Assembly (NCBI GenBank): GCA_012719125.1
Contig: JAAYAY010000429.1
Location: 1 to 41,353, forward strand
Direction: 5' to 3'
DNA: 41,353 nt
DNA from: Planctomycetaceae bacterium
Lineage (GTDB): Bacteria > Planctomycetota > Planctomycetia > Pirellulales > Thermoguttaceae
In this document: positions 32,367 through 41,353 of the stretch, piece by piece
Layout: each line of letters starts with the position of its first letter
Position numbering within the stretch: position 1 is the first letter of the stretch
Notes under the pieces: model-generated
Database searches by the model: none
What the model saw: the letters and a program-made list of their open reading frames with translations, nothing else
What the model was told of the DNA's origin: nothing
Translations under genes and position numbers: made by a program

Positions 32367-33929
32367 CTACTTGGTTCCCAGGACCTGCTTGGCCTTCTGC
32401 TGTACGGCAGGGTCGGGATCGCTGGCCGCAGCATCCAAGGCCGCCTTGATTTGCGGAATAACCGCCTGCAACTGGGTGTTGCTGGCGGCGATTCTCAAGG
32501 CCAGCACGGCCCACAGACGCACTTGGGCCTCCGGGTCTTTCACCGCCTTCACAAGCGGATCGACAATCCGCAGGTCGCTGAACCGGCTCAAGGCCATGGC
32601 CGCCCAGCCGCGAACGGTCGGATCGCCGTCGGCCAGGGCCCCGATCAGGGGCTCCACGGCTCGGGCATCGCCGATTCTTCCCAGGGCCGACACGACCCAT
32701 TGCCGCAGCTTGGGGTTGGCGTCGCCGATCAGGCCGAGCAGGGCTGGTACGGCTCGTGAATCCCGCAGCGCCCCCAGCGCCCGAGCGGCGGCCGCTCGCA
32801 CCTCGACCTCCTCGCCGAAATCGTTGAGCCGGCTGATCAGATACGGCGTCGCCAGCGGCGAACCGGTTCGCCCCAGCGAGTCCGCCGCGGCCAGACGGAC
32901 CTTCACGTCGCTGTCGCCAATCGCCAAACTCAGCGTATCGATCGCTTTCTTGTCGTCGTAGTTCCCCAGACCGATGACCGCCCAGGTGCGGACTTCGGCG
33001 TTGGTATCGTTGACGGCCTTCACGAGCGGATCGACGACTTTCGGATCCAGAACGGCCGCCAGGGCGTCGGCCGCACGCACCCGCACGCGCTCATCTTCGT
33101 CCTGCAAGGCCTTCGTCAAGGCCGTGATCGCCTCCGACGACGAGTTGCCGTTCAGAGCCACGGCCGCCCACACCCGCATCGAGGCGATCTTGTCGCCGAG
33201 CGCCTTGACCAACGGTGCGATCGCCGCAGGGGTGCGAGTCTGCCCAAGCGCCGCCGCCGCCGCACAACGAAGCCTGATGTCGGCCTCGGCGTTCTCCACC
33301 ATCGCGATCAAGGCGTCGGGAGGCATGCCGGTCCCCGCCAACCGGCCCATCGCCTTCATGGCCCGGCTGCGGATCTCGGGAGCTGCCTTCTCGTCCTGAA
33401 CGGTCGTCATCAGCGTCTCGCCAACCGCGGGGTTCGACTTCGCCAAACGAACCAATGCCTCAAGGGCCCTGTCGCGCACCGGTTGACTGGCGTCGTGGAG
33501 CGCCGTGTTGGTCAGCGCCGGCCCCGCCTGGGCGTCGGCGATCGTCTCCAGAATTTCAATGGCGTTGATCCGGAGTTCCTGGCGATCCGACTTGAGGCAG
33601 GCCGTGATCGGCTCCACCACCGGCTTGCCGATCTTGCCCAAGGTGGTAATGACCGCCTGGCGAACCGCCGGATCGATCTTCTCATTGAGTATGCCGACCA
33701 GGTAAGTGACCGCCGGTGCAGCGCCCTCGCCCATGGCGGCCAGTTTCGTCGCGGCCTCAACCTGCCCCGCCGGTTGCGGAGCCCTGTAGAGTTGCTCCAC
33801 CAGCGTCTTGATCTCAGCCGGGATGTCGGCAAAGGCCAACCCTTGAGGGGCCTCCAGTTGGGCCGAGGCCACCCCTGCCGGAACCACCGCCAGCAACACC
33901 GCAAAAAACAACGCCACACCTCGGATCAT
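32367..33929 (-). CDS. Secreted HEAT-repeat protein
   Basis: A 520-residue protein. The signal peptide is MIRGVALFFAVLLAVVPAGV, preceded by a GAGGTG ribosome site; an in-frame extension of 17 residues upstream is discarded. From about residue 60 to the end it is an almost unbroken array of HEAT/PBS-lyase repeats of about 31 residues, for example DEDERVRVRAADALAAVLDP, DTNAEVRTWAVIGLGNYDDK and DSDVKVRLAAADSLGRTGSP. The repeats are very regular, which indicates a smooth superhelix used for protein binding. No lipobox or catalytic motif is visible, so it is likely free in the periplasm. It lies 132 bases after the large glycosidase gene on the same strand and may share its transcript. Confidence 0.8.
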   Translation of the reverse strand: MIRGVALFFAVLLAVVPAGVASAQLEAPQGLAFADIPAEIKTLVEQLYRAPQPAGQVEAATKLAAMGEGAAPAVTYLVGILNEKIDPAVRQAVITTLGKIGKPVVEPITACLKSDRQELRINAIEILETIADAQAGPALTNTALHDASQPVRDRALEALVRLAKSNPAVGETLMTTVQDEKAAPEIRSRAMKAMGRLAGTGMPPDALIAMVENAEADIRLRCAAAAALGQTRTPAAIAPLVKALGDKIASMRVWAAVALNGNSSSEAITALTKALQDEDERVRVRAADALAAVLDPKVVDPLVKAVNDTNAEVRTWAVIGLGNYDDKKAIDTLSLAIGDSDVKVRLAAADSLGRTGSPLATPYLISRLNDFGEEVEVRAAAARALGALRDSRAVPALLGLIGDANPKLRQWVVSALGRIGDARAVEPLIGALADGDPTVRGWAAMALSRFSDLRIVDPLVKAVKDPEAQVRLWAVLALRIAASNTQLQAVIPQIKAALDAAASDPDPAVQQKAKQVLGTK

Positions 33930-34061
33930 CACGCACCTCGTGTCCGCATGACGGCTGGAAAAGTCGAAATTCAGGGTCATTGCGGTTATAGCTTAGCCTT
34001 CTCGCCCGGCGTTGTCGAGCGATGCGGCACCTCATTTGGGTGGCAAAACCGCCCGGCCTGC

Positions 34062-37058
34062 CTATTGCGGCTCGACCCGAAGCCCGGGCGTCAGCCCCTC
34101 CTCAACCGCCCGCCAGAATTGCTCGCCCACCCGGCCGTAAATCCCGGCCACACCCTCCACGTCCCGCCCCAACTCAATCGAAATCCACCGCTGAACAGGC
34201 TTTCTAGGACGCGGTTCCGTCATCTTCTCCGCCCAGCGGTGCAGCACCTCCGTGTGGGGCCGCCACGCGCCGTCGGGCCCCAGAATTCCATAATCCGACC
34301 GTTCGTTCACCCGGTATCCGCCGCACGAATACCAACAAAAGGTGCCGTTCGAATCGCTCTCGTAGGCCATTCGCAGGAAATCGTCGTAGTAGCGGCCAGC
34401 AAATTCGAGGCGGTCGCGGCCCGGTTCTCCTACGCTCGGATCCCAGACGCTGTAGCCGTACTCGGCCCAAATTACCGGCAGTTCGGGAGCGACCGCCCGG
34501 CAGTAGGCGACCGTGAACCACCCGGGACGAACCCGGTCCCAGTCGCCGATCCGGCCGTATCCTTCCGGTTCCATGACGTCGACGGCACCGGCCAGGCCGG
34601 CTGGGTCGTAGGCCATCCGGGCCGGCGGCGTGGTCGGATCGCCCGCGATCGTCATCCGAAAACTCACCAGGTGGTTCGGGTCGACCGACCGCACCAGGTC
34701 GCGTGCCCGCCGATACGAGGCGTCGAGCTGCTCGTTCTGGAATCGCCGGTAGTCGAGCACCATCTTCCGCCAGGGACCGTCTCGGGCGATCTGTTCGTCC
34801 GCCGGCCCCGCCACTTGGTCGCCTTCCCGCGGCGCGGCGCATTGCCACGCTGCCTCGGCCGCCTCCACATTGCCATATTGCCGCTCAATCCAGGCCCGCC
34901 AGGCCGCGTCGTACTTCGCCCGCTCCGGCCGCGTGCCCCACAGGGGCTCCCAGGCTAGGTCGTAGGCGAAGATCGTGTCGTTCTCGGCCAGCCGGTTGGC
35001 AACGATCATCTCGCGGATCTCTTCCCAGCGGAAATCCATCGGCGTGCCCGGTCGCAACGACAGGTTCACCTTGAGCCCCTGATCTTCGCACTGCATCAGA
35101 AAGTCGAGCAGGTTGCGATCGGCATGCGAACGGTGGTACACAAACGCGCTGACCGAGTTGAGCCCGATCGCCTTGAGGTTCGCCAGATCGCGGGCGACAA
35201 TCTCCTGCCCGTAGGCCCGCCCGTCCATCCAGTATTCGAACGCCGCCTGGTCCTCACAGGCCGCGCCGGAGGAGGGCATGTAGTTGACCCCGTGGGCATA
35301 CCAGCGCGTGTCGCCCAGATAGAAGTCGCCCTCGCGAGCGGTGAGGAACCGCGGCGACGGCTTCGACCGCCAAACCCGCAGCACGTGCTCCATCCGGTCG
35401 ATCTCCAGCGACTCGCGGAACAACTGAACCGTCACCCGAAAGTGGTCGCCACCGTCCTGCGGCGCCGTCCACGTGTCGGCCACCCGCCGCTGCTCGCCGG
35501 GATTCAGATGAATCGAAAAACGCTTCGTTGCCAAAACCTGTCCCGCCGAATCGCTGACGGCAATCTCCGCGCGAAGGAATTCTTCTTTCCGCCCCCGGTT
35601 GGCGACAACCGTTCCAATCGACATCTTCTCCCCACCGAACGCTGCATAATACCGAGTTCCGCCTTCCACAAGGAACACGCCGTCGAGCATTCGCCCGGTA
35701 ACACGCCCGATCCAGTTGACGACGGCCGGATCGGCGAAGAAGCCCGCATCGGCGATCGGGATACTGAGCACCATGCCGCCGGCCGGATCGGTCGGAACCA
35801 GCAGTGCCGCCGGCGATGCCTGGCAGCGCCCGTGCTCGTCGAGGCTTTGAATCAACGAAACGAAACGCCAGGGTCTGCCGCGGTCGAGCCCCGTCGCCTC
35901 CGGCCGTGCGATAGGAGCGAAGATCTCGGTTACCTTGGGGACCGACAGCGGTCCGGCGATCTCCTGCGCCGGATTGACTCGCAGCTCTTTGGCATTGGTC
36001 ACCTGAAAGAGCTTGTAGCGTGGCGACGCGATTTCAATCACCGGCATGGCCGCCGGGCCGGCCAGCAGGTCGGCGGGCCGACCCAGCGCCGCCGGCGGCC
36101 TCGCCAGGCCAATTTCGTCGATCCAGATCGTCCGGTGCCCCTTGGTCGCCGAAAAGACCGCATGCGATTGGGCCAGCCCCAGCGTGATTGTTGCCACGTT
36201 CTCGGGATGAAAGACATCGCCCTTCCCGCCGCGGCCTTGGGCTCGCGAATCGTGCCAGTAGCGAAACGCATCCACCGGCAGCACGTAGCGATGCCACTGG
36301 TCGGAGAGACGCACTGTGGTCATCCAGCGGGAGCCGTCGGCTTCCCGCCACTCCACGACAAGCTGACTCTGCGGCCCGTCCCCCTTCGCCCAGAAGGTGG
36401 TCAAGGTGGCGGTAGCGTCGGACTTGGCCTGGAGCGGAGGCGATTGGAAAGTGTCCCAACTTGCTTCGCCGGACACACATAGTTGAAACGCCCCTGCCGT
36501 GCCGTCCGCGCCGCCCTCGATACGCTGGGCCGCCGACTGCTCCGAGCGGCGATCGGAGTGGTTTTGCCAGGCGGCCAACTCGGATGCGTCGAAATCGAGA
36601 AGCACGTCGGGCTCCAGATCGCGAGCCACTGCCTCCACCAATCCTTGGCGATCGAGCGTGTTGCCGCCATAGTCCCAGAGCGGCTCTTCGAAGAACGGCC
36701 CGCCGAGCAGCGCCAGATTTCCGCCCGAGCGAACGTAGGCGGCGAGCGCCTCGGGAAGTTCGGCCGGCACTCGCCGGGCGTCGGCCACGACGACAAGCGC
36801 GCATTCCCGCGGATCGATCGCGGCGTCGCTCGCCCTCGTGTCGACCGAAACCACGTTCCCCGAGCGGCCCAGGGCGACGGACAGGGCCTCGATCGCCTTG
36901 GCCGACCACTGGCTCGATGGGGCGACGTAGAGCCCGATGGTGGGCCGCGAATCGGCCGCGAGGGAGGGGCTGGACGCGGCCAGCAAGATCGCCAAAACGG
37001 CCAGGGCCACCTGCGGTTTCGTGGACCGGGTGTAGAACGCTCTGGGCGGCAAGTTCAT
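34062..37058 (-). CDS. Very large secreted cellulase-like (clan A) glycoside hydrolase
   Basis: A 998-residue protein with a signal peptide (about 1-38, ending SPSLAA) and an AGGA site nine bases before the ATG. Residues about 40-140 look like an amidotransferase or ThuA-type fold (ALVVVADARRVPAELPEALA, YVRSGGNLALLGGPFF), catalytically silent. About 150-300 is a beta-sandwich like a carbohydrate-binding module (LVVEWREADGSRWMTTVRLS). The central part is beta-rich. From about residue 560 there is a TIM barrel: YLGDTRWYAHGVNYMPSS is the GH2/GH5-like opening, Glu704 in AYDLAWEPLWG is the expected acid/base, and Glu866 in PVIWAEYGYSVW the expected nucleophile. Retaining beta-glycosidase activity is likely; the sugar is unknown. 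The open frame continues upstream to 37475 but has no protein-like content there. Confidence 0.75.
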   Translation of the reverse strand: MNLPPRAFYTRSTKPQVALAVLAILLAASSPSLAADSRPTIGLYVAPSSQWSAKAIEALSVALGRSGNVVSVDTRASDAAIDPRECALVVVADARRVPAELPEALAAYVRSGGNLALLGGPFFEEPLWDYGGNTLDRQGLVEAVARDLEPDVLLDFDASELAAWQNHSDRRSEQSAAQRIEGGADGTAGAFQLCVSGEASWDTFQSPPLQAKSDATATLTTFWAKGDGPQSQLVVEWREADGSRWMTTVRLSDQWHRYVLPVDAFRYWHDSRAQGRGGKGDVFHPENVATITLGLAQSHAVFSATKGHRTIWIDEIGLARPPAALGRPADLLAGPAAMPVIEIASPRYKLFQVTNAKELRVNPAQEIAGPLSVPKVTEIFAPIARPEATGLDRGRPWRFVSLIQSLDEHGRCQASPAALLVPTDPAGGMVLSIPIADAGFFADPAVVNWIGRVTGRMLDGVFLVEGGTRYYAAFGGEKMSIGTVVANRGRKEEFLRAEIAVSDSAGQVLATKRFSIHLNPGEQRRVADTWTAPQDGGDHFRVTVQLFRESLEIDRMEHVLRVWRSKPSPRFLTAREGDFYLGDTRWYAHGVNYMPSSGAACEDQAAFEYWMDGRAYGQEIVARDLANLKAIGLNSVSAFVYHRSHADRNLLDFLMQCEDQGLKVNLSLRPGTPMDFRWEEIREMIVANRLAENDTIFAYDLAWEPLWGTRPERAKYDAAWRAWIERQYGNVEAAEAAWQCAAPREGDQVAGPADEQIARDGPWRKMVLDYRRFQNEQLDASYRRARDLVRSVDPNHLVSFRMTIAGDPTTPPARMAYDPAGLAGAVDVMEPEGYGRIGDWDRVRPGWFTVAYCRAVAPELPVIWAEYGYSVWDPSVGEPGRDRLEFAGRYYDDFLRMAYESDSNGTFCWYSCGGYRVNERSDYGILGPDGAWRPHTEVLHRWAEKMTEPRPRKPVQRWISIELGRDVEGVAGIYGRVGEQFWRAVEEGLTPGLRVEPQ

Positions 37059-37164
37059 TTTTTGTCTTCCTGTATTCAGGAATGTCGTCTGGAGGGAGGG
37101 CTGCGCGTAGTTGTACATCAGCGGTCCTGTCGACGCCAGTAACCGCAAGTTCTTGGAAGCCAAT

Positions 37165-37190
37165 CGTTTAACCCGCTGCCGCAGGCGAGG
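37165..37190. repeat. Single arm of the GTTTAACCCGCTGCCG repeat
   Basis: The 26 bases beginning CGTTTAACCCGCTGCCGCAG are the same as one arm of the inverted pair at 30604-30690. No second arm is nearby. It lies in the 434-base gap between divergent genes (37059-37492), in which I see no other feature. Confidence 0.8.
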
Positions 37191-37492
37191 TACCCTGAGC
37201 AAGTGGCGGCGGCGGTTGCGCATTGGTGGAAAGGGAAACGAACAGCGAGTCACGGGGATCCGCGGGAACCGCGATAACCTCGTGTGGGATGGAGAATCGT
37301 TTGGCGCGGCCCTGTGATCCCGGTCGTTCGGCGACAACCCCTTGAGCACCAGACCTATCGACTTGCGAGTGTTCCGCGACCGCGTCATGGCTGTGCCAGA
37401 CTCGCACAGGTGACTATTGACCCTTAGCAAGACCTCCCGCTCAATGCCGCACACCCGGCGCTTCACGCAGTCCATTGGCCGAAAGGACAGTC

Positions 37493-38542
37493 ATGAGACA
37501 CCTGCATTTCATCATCGCTCTTTGTTCCCTGCCGTCGGTCGTGGCAATGGCAGAGGATTCGGGCGCTCCCGTCCTCGTCGAATCACGTTGCATTTGGGAC
37601 AAAGCGCCGCACAACGCGTTCACCGATCTGGTTCGCTTCCAGGACCGCTGGTACTGTGTGTTTCGAGAAGCGGAAGGGCATGGATCGCAGGACGGGGTGC
37701 TGCGCGTGATCACGTCGCCGGATGGAGCGGAGTGGGAATCGGCGGCGCTCGTCCGTCTGACGTTGCAGGACCTGAACGACCTGCAGCCCTTGGTCCCGCC
37801 CGAAGGGCCCGAAATGGACCTGAGAGACCCAAAACTCTGCATCACGCCAGACGGGCGGCTGATGCTCAACGCGGGCATGTACTACAACAATCGGCGCGAG
37901 CTGCTGTCCCTGGCCTGGTACTCGGACGACGGCACGACCTGGGGCCTGCCCGCCAGGATTGGAGAGCATCGATACTGGCTGTGGCGTGTCACGTGGCATC
38001 GGGACGTGGCCTACAGTGTGGGACGAATTGCGGCCGAACGCATCCCGCGACTCTACCGAGCCGAAGATGGACGCCGGTTCGAGGTCGTGGTGAAAGACCG
38101 GGACTTCTTTCCCCACGTGCCCGGCGCGAGTGAAGCCACGGTTCGCTTCCGGGCGGATGATACGGCGCTTTGTCTCTTACGGTTGAACAGCATGCCTGGT
38201 GCGAAGACGGTCCACGGCCACCTGGGCATCGCTCGCCCGCCGTATACCGATTGGGCGTGGCATGACCTGGGGGCTCAAATCGGCGGGCCGAACATGATCG
38301 AGTTGCCCGACGGCCGGTTCGTCGCCGTGGTGCGGATGTACGACGCGTCCGTCCGTACGTCCCTCTGCTGGCTCGATCCAGGCAAACCGGCGCTGACCGA
38401 AGCGCTCCAACTTCCATCTGGCGGAGACAGCAGCTACGCCGGCTTGGTCTGGCACGACCAGATGCTGTGGATCAGCTACTACTCGTCGCACGAAGGCAAG
38501 ACGAGCATTTATCTGGCGAAGGTGAAGATTCCGCGAGGGTGA
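37493..38542 (+). CDS. Secreted sialidase-fold protein
   Basis: A 349-residue protein with a signal peptide (MRHLHFIIALCSLPSVVAMA) and an AGGA site five bases before the ATG. The mature protein reads as a six-bladed sialidase-type propeller. Asp-box-like turns recur (ITSPDGAEWES, WYSDDGTTWGLPA), and FTDLVRFQDRWYCVFREAEG is a blade pattern common to sialidase-superfamily proteins in Bacteroidetes and planctomycetes. Most of these are not proven sialidases; the arginine triad cannot be confirmed by eye. It probably binds or cleaves a glycan outside the cytoplasm. It stands alone, with a repeat-bearing gap upstream and only seven bases to the converging HEAT/TPR gene downstream. Confidence 0.72.
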   Translation: MRHLHFIIALCSLPSVVAMAEDSGAPVLVESRCIWDKAPHNAFTDLVRFQDRWYCVFREAEGHGSQDGVLRVITSPDGAEWESAALVRLTLQDLNDLQPLVPPEGPEMDLRDPKLCITPDGRLMLNAGMYYNNRRELLSLAWYSDDGTTWGLPARIGEHRYWLWRVTWHRDVAYSVGRIAAERIPRLYRAEDGRRFEVVVKDRDFFPHVPGASEATVRFRADDTALCLLRLNSMPGAKTVHGHLGIARPPYTDWAWHDLGAQIGGPNMIELPDGRFVAVVRMYDASVRTSLCWLDPGKPALTEALQLPSGGDSSYAGLVWHDQMLWISYYSSHEGKTSIYLAKVKIPRG

Positions 38543-38549
38543 TTTGCCG

Positions 38550-41042
38550 TCAGAGCGGCTCCGTCGGAATGCCAAGCTCCGCCAACTCCTTCTCGCCTTG
38601 GGGAAACAGACGCAGGTACGTCAGTCGGTGATGGCGGAATTCCTCAGCAAACATCTTTCGATCTGAGTTGTACTTGCTTTCCTTGATCGCAAGGACGAGC
38701 TTGCGCAGGCAGTCGGCCAGCAATTCGCGGGCTTTCTCCACGTCGCCGCGCTCGTGCCAGATTTCAGCAAGCATGCTCATTTCTTCCGAACGATGGTAGC
38801 TCTCGCGCCCTTCCCGAACCTTCAATAGGAATGGCTCGGCGATCTTCCTGTTGCCCGCCTTGAATGCGGCGCTCCCAAGCCTCCCGTAGCCAAGATTGTG
38901 ATCCCAATGAGGCGCAAACGTCTCGATCGATTCAACGACGTCGGCAAACCGCTCTCGGGAGACGAGCGCATCGACATACTTGTCGAAATTCTCGCCGAGC
39001 ACGCTGTGGGAACCGTAAGCCTCATCGCGAATCGACCGGTCCGCCGTGGCGGCAAGTTCCAGGAAACGGCCGTAGACGCGAATCACCGTGTCGGACTTGT
39101 TGTCGCCGTCGACTTCCACGAGTGCATCGACATAACCGTCAAAGTGGCGTGCCAGCAAGCTCCAACTGCCCAGCAGTTCCTTCTGCCGTTCGGCAGCGGA
39201 TTCCGACGCCTCAGAAAGCAGCTTCTCATAGGCAGCGATGTAGTCCTGTGGCGAGCGGTAAGGGCGGTCGGTGACGAGGTGCTTCTTTCGGTCCGGTGGA
39301 TCTTGAAAGCCGAGCAGTTGTCGGCCGACGTGAATTCTCAGGACCACGCTCTCATGAGTCTCGTCCGGCTGCTCCGACTTCAGATACCAGGTGCTTCGAG
39401 GGCCGTCGAGCACGACCCAACCATCTTGACCGTCCTGCCTGGCCGACGCCAAGGCTACGAACCGCCCCGCGGTCTGTAACTTGGGCGAGAGTTCGGCAAC
39501 CCGCGTGATCGTTGGCGATTCGATCGGGGCGCCCTGCCACTGGCCCAGCAATCCGGCGTACTCCGACGCGTCCGTCACTTCATTCTCGTCGATCAGGTCG
39601 GCGTGCTCCATCTCCCAATAGCAGTGGATCGCGTAAGCATCTTCGGGCGGACGCTGGTGCATCTTGTACGAGAAGAAACACCACGTTGTGCTGCCCACCA
39701 GGCCGCAATCGACGTCGTCTTCCTCAAGGCCCGTCCGGTCGCGCAACCGATACCGTATCAACCAGAACGGCTGCAACTGGCGTTCCGGCGGCCAGGCGAG
39801 TTGTCTGTGATCCACAATCTCCAATTCGTCCGGGGGCCTTCCGAGTTCATTCGGGTGGGCCAACCAGCGGGCAAATTCTGCCTTGGCCCGAAACGCCGGG
39901 GCCTTGGCCTCCGCTGGAACGAGATCTTCTCGATTGAGTTCCGCGAGGTATCGCTGCGCGACGTCCGAATGACTGACGTCCAGGCAGAACCTCGCAAGCA
40001 CTTTCATGCCGCCCTCTCGGCCCAGCTTGCCGGCCGCCCACGCCGCTTCCATTTGCACCCCCGTGTCGGAGTGCTCCATCGCCAGGGCCAGCAGTTGGTC
40101 TCGGGCTGGATTACTGATGAACGGTAACGCCGCGGTTGCGCTATGAGCATAACTGGCGTGATCCGGGTCGGAGTCTTCAAGCCAGCTTTGCAGCCTATTC
40201 CACCCGGCTTGCGAGTCGAACGGATGCTCCTGCAGCCCGCCGTCAATCGCCGCGCCGTTCGCACTATCGAGAAAGGCCACGGCAAGGAATCCCGACGGAA
40301 GGGGATCGGCCAACGCTCGAAACACATAATCGCGTTGGGGATGCCCCCCGGAGACCAGCGCGAGGATCACGTGCCACATGTACGCCTCGGGATCGAGCGG
40401 CCGCCTTGCGGCCTCCACAACCTTCTCTGCCCCTTCACGCGAGCCATACATCGCCAGGATCTTCAGCACAAACAAGAGATTGTCGGCATCGTCTTCGTTG
40501 CCTGTTCGGAATCTCTCATCGAAAACCCGGATGAGCTGCGGCAGACCTTCCCGGGAAAGAACCTCGAACGCCGGCACATCGCATCCATCGACATCCTGAA
40601 ACAGTGAGGTCAATGCGTACAGAGGTGACGAAAAGAGGCTCTTGCCGGACGACCGTTCCGTGGGGAGCGCGCTCAACGCCTCGCAGATTGCCTTGGCATC
40701 CTTTTTCGAACGAATCGAGTAATCACCCAGCTTCCGTAACTCGTCCGCCAAATCACCGTCCGGTTTCATACCGCGTGTGATGGCTCGCCTGAGAGGACTG
40801 CTGAACACTTCGGGCTCCTCCTGTGTGTCTGACTGTTTGCCGGGTTTCGACCCAGGGCTCTCCGGCGACTTGGATTGGCGTCCGATCGCCGGCAATACGA
40901 CGAGAATCGCAAACGCCGGTTGCAGCGAAGAGAACCGCGACCAGACAGACTGTGGCGTGTCCCGCTTCCCCCATTCCGTCAAACCAGTCCAGAACCGTCG
41001 CTGCCCAGTACTATTGTGCCACTCGCAGACACAGAAGGCCAT
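38550..41042 (-). CDS. Large HEAT/TPR-repeat protein, start uncertain
   Basis: An 830-residue frame. Residues about 90-400 are HEAT-like helical repeats (MEHSDTGVQMEAAWAAGKLG). The centre (about 420-600) is a mixed domain I do not recognise, with TTWCFFSYKMHQR and AIHCYWEMEHADL. The C-terminal 200 residues are TPR-like (KAGNRKIAEPFLLKVREGRE, WHERGDVEKARELLADCLRK). The N-terminus is odd: it has no normal signal or ribosome site, only a short hydrophobic run (AFAILVVLPAIG, about residue 43). An overlapping frame from ATG 40974 has a better hydrophobic segment (CLVAVLFAATGVC), so a frameshift near the start, or an internal start, is possible. It may be an inner-membrane or periplasmic scaffold. 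Convergent with the sialidase-fold gene. Confidence 0.6.
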   Translation of the reverse strand: MAFCVCEWHNSTGQRRFWTGLTEWGKRDTPQSVWSRFSSLQPAFAILVVLPAIGRQSKSPESPGSKPGKQSDTQEEPEVFSSPLRRAITRGMKPDGDLADELRKLGDYSIRSKKDAKAICEALSALPTERSSGKSLFSSPLYALTSLFQDVDGCDVPAFEVLSREGLPQLIRVFDERFRTGNEDDADNLLFVLKILAMYGSREGAEKVVEAARRPLDPEAYMWHVILALVSGGHPQRDYVFRALADPLPSGFLAVAFLDSANGAAIDGGLQEHPFDSQAGWNRLQSWLEDSDPDHASYAHSATAALPFISNPARDQLLALAMEHSDTGVQMEAAWAAGKLGREGGMKVLARFCLDVSHSDVAQRYLAELNREDLVPAEAKAPAFRAKAEFARWLAHPNELGRPPDELEIVDHRQLAWPPERQLQPFWLIRYRLRDRTGLEEDDVDCGLVGSTTWCFFSYKMHQRPPEDAYAIHCYWEMEHADLIDENEVTDASEYAGLLGQWQGAPIESPTITRVAELSPKLQTAGRFVALASARQDGQDGWVVLDGPRSTWYLKSEQPDETHESVVLRIHVGRQLLGFQDPPDRKKHLVTDRPYRSPQDYIAAYEKLLSEASESAAERQKELLGSWSLLARHFDGYVDALVEVDGDNKSDTVIRVYGRFLELAATADRSIRDEAYGSHSVLGENFDKYVDALVSRERFADVVESIETFAPHWDHNLGYGRLGSAAFKAGNRKIAEPFLLKVREGRESYHRSEEMSMLAEIWHERGDVEKARELLADCLRKLVLAIKESKYNSDRKMFAEEFRHHRLTYLRLFPQGEKELAELGIPTEPL

Positions 41043-41105
41043 TGGGGTGCAGAGCCGTTCGCACGCAACTCTGAATCGTCCTCAACACGATTCGCCGCCC
41101 CCTCT

Positions 41106-41133
41106 CTCCGATCCCTCAGACGTCTCCTGTTCA
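41106..41133 (+). repeat. Dispersed intergenic motif, copy 3 of 3 (diverged)
   Basis: CTCCGATCCCTC followed by AGACGTCTCCTGTTC. The first 12 bases are identical to the copies at 5229 and 9760; the rest is diverged. Confidence 0.35.
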
Positions 41134-41173
41134 ACCTGAACCGCACCCGGAATCCACCCGCACCTGACTGCCT

Positions 41174-41263
41174 TGAAATCAGGGGACACAATACTCATTT
41201 CGTTCCTTCTTGGTCCCCTGAAATCAGGGGACACAATACTCATTTCGTTCCTTCTTGGTCCCC
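41174..41263. repeat. Two tandem 45-bp repeats (GGGGACACAATACTCATTTC type)
   Basis: Two perfect or near-perfect head-to-tail copies, each starting TGAAATCAGGGGACACAATA and ending TTCTTGGTCCCC, at 41174-41218 and 41219-41263. Within each unit CAGGGGAC and GGTCCCCTG are partly complementary, so hairpins spanning units can form. The sequence resembles short repeats near RAYT-type transposases in related genomes (memory only). The last 90 bases of the window show no gene. Confidence 0.85.
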
Positions 41264-41353
41264 CGCTACAACTGCCTGCACCAGGCACTCACACCACGCA
41301 TCCAACCACCAGCACGCCCCCCGTTCGCTTGCACCCAAAACGGGGCAAGCCCG

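Noticed and set aside
37059-37475. Extension of the large glycosidase gene upstream
   Set aside because: The open frame has no signal-like or domain-like content and includes a dispersed repeat arm; the ATG at 37058 has a ribosome site and a signal peptide.

Overview
The window is GC-rich, gene-sparse bacterial DNA and most probably comes from a member of the Planctomycetota, close to the Pirellulales. This is inferred from content: a membrane-anchored leucine-rich-repeat protein with an FQFRLRTLL-type start, a large PQQ-propeller protein with an embedded methyltransferase-like domain and a CTCNY C-terminus, several HEAT-repeat secreted proteins or lipoproteins, a DUF433/DUF5615 toxin-antitoxin pair, and long intergenic regions full of short palindromic repeats. 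There is no rRNA, tRNA, recognisable transposase or cas gene.

Layout. 1-8.5 kb: a Tat-exported alpha/beta hydrolase, the orphan tail of a lost gene, a two-gene operon of a GH30-like glycosidase and a neutral-ceramidase-like hydrolase, and the PQQ/methyltransferase-like protein. 8.6-13.3 kb: a repeat cluster, the LRR protein, an unknown lipoprotein and a lipase-like lipoprotein. 13.3-16.7 kb: a repeat-filled stretch and a GH127 beta-L-arabinofuranosidase-like gene sitting between two arrays of the same 18-bp repeat. 16.7-21 kb: a HEAT-repeat lipoprotein and its upstream partner. 21-25.8 kb: a histone-deacetylase-family enzyme and a porin converging on a shared terminator, then glgC. The porin has a striking leader with a 21-codon ORF followed by a terminator hairpin. 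25.8-32.3 kb: a palindromic element, small genes, a polysaccharide-deacetylase-like Tat protein, an intact DUF433 antitoxin with a broken DUF5615 toxin, an M19 dipeptidase, a small secreted protein that may be a deletion remnant, and galU. 32.3-41.3 kb: a HEAT protein, a very large cellulase-like glycosidase, a sialidase-fold protein, and a HEAT/TPR protein.

Together the genes suggest a heterotroph that exports enzymes to take apart complex glycans (arabinosides, esters, possibly glycolipids), imports products through an outer-membrane porin, and directs glucose-1-phosphate into ADP-glucose (glgC, glycogen) and UDP-glucose (galU, envelope and exopolysaccharide). The most unusual features are the two phased repeat arrays around the GH127 gene, the putative attenuator ahead of the porin, and the GH30-like/ceramidase-like operon. 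All functional calls are by reading the protein sequences; no database search was possible.
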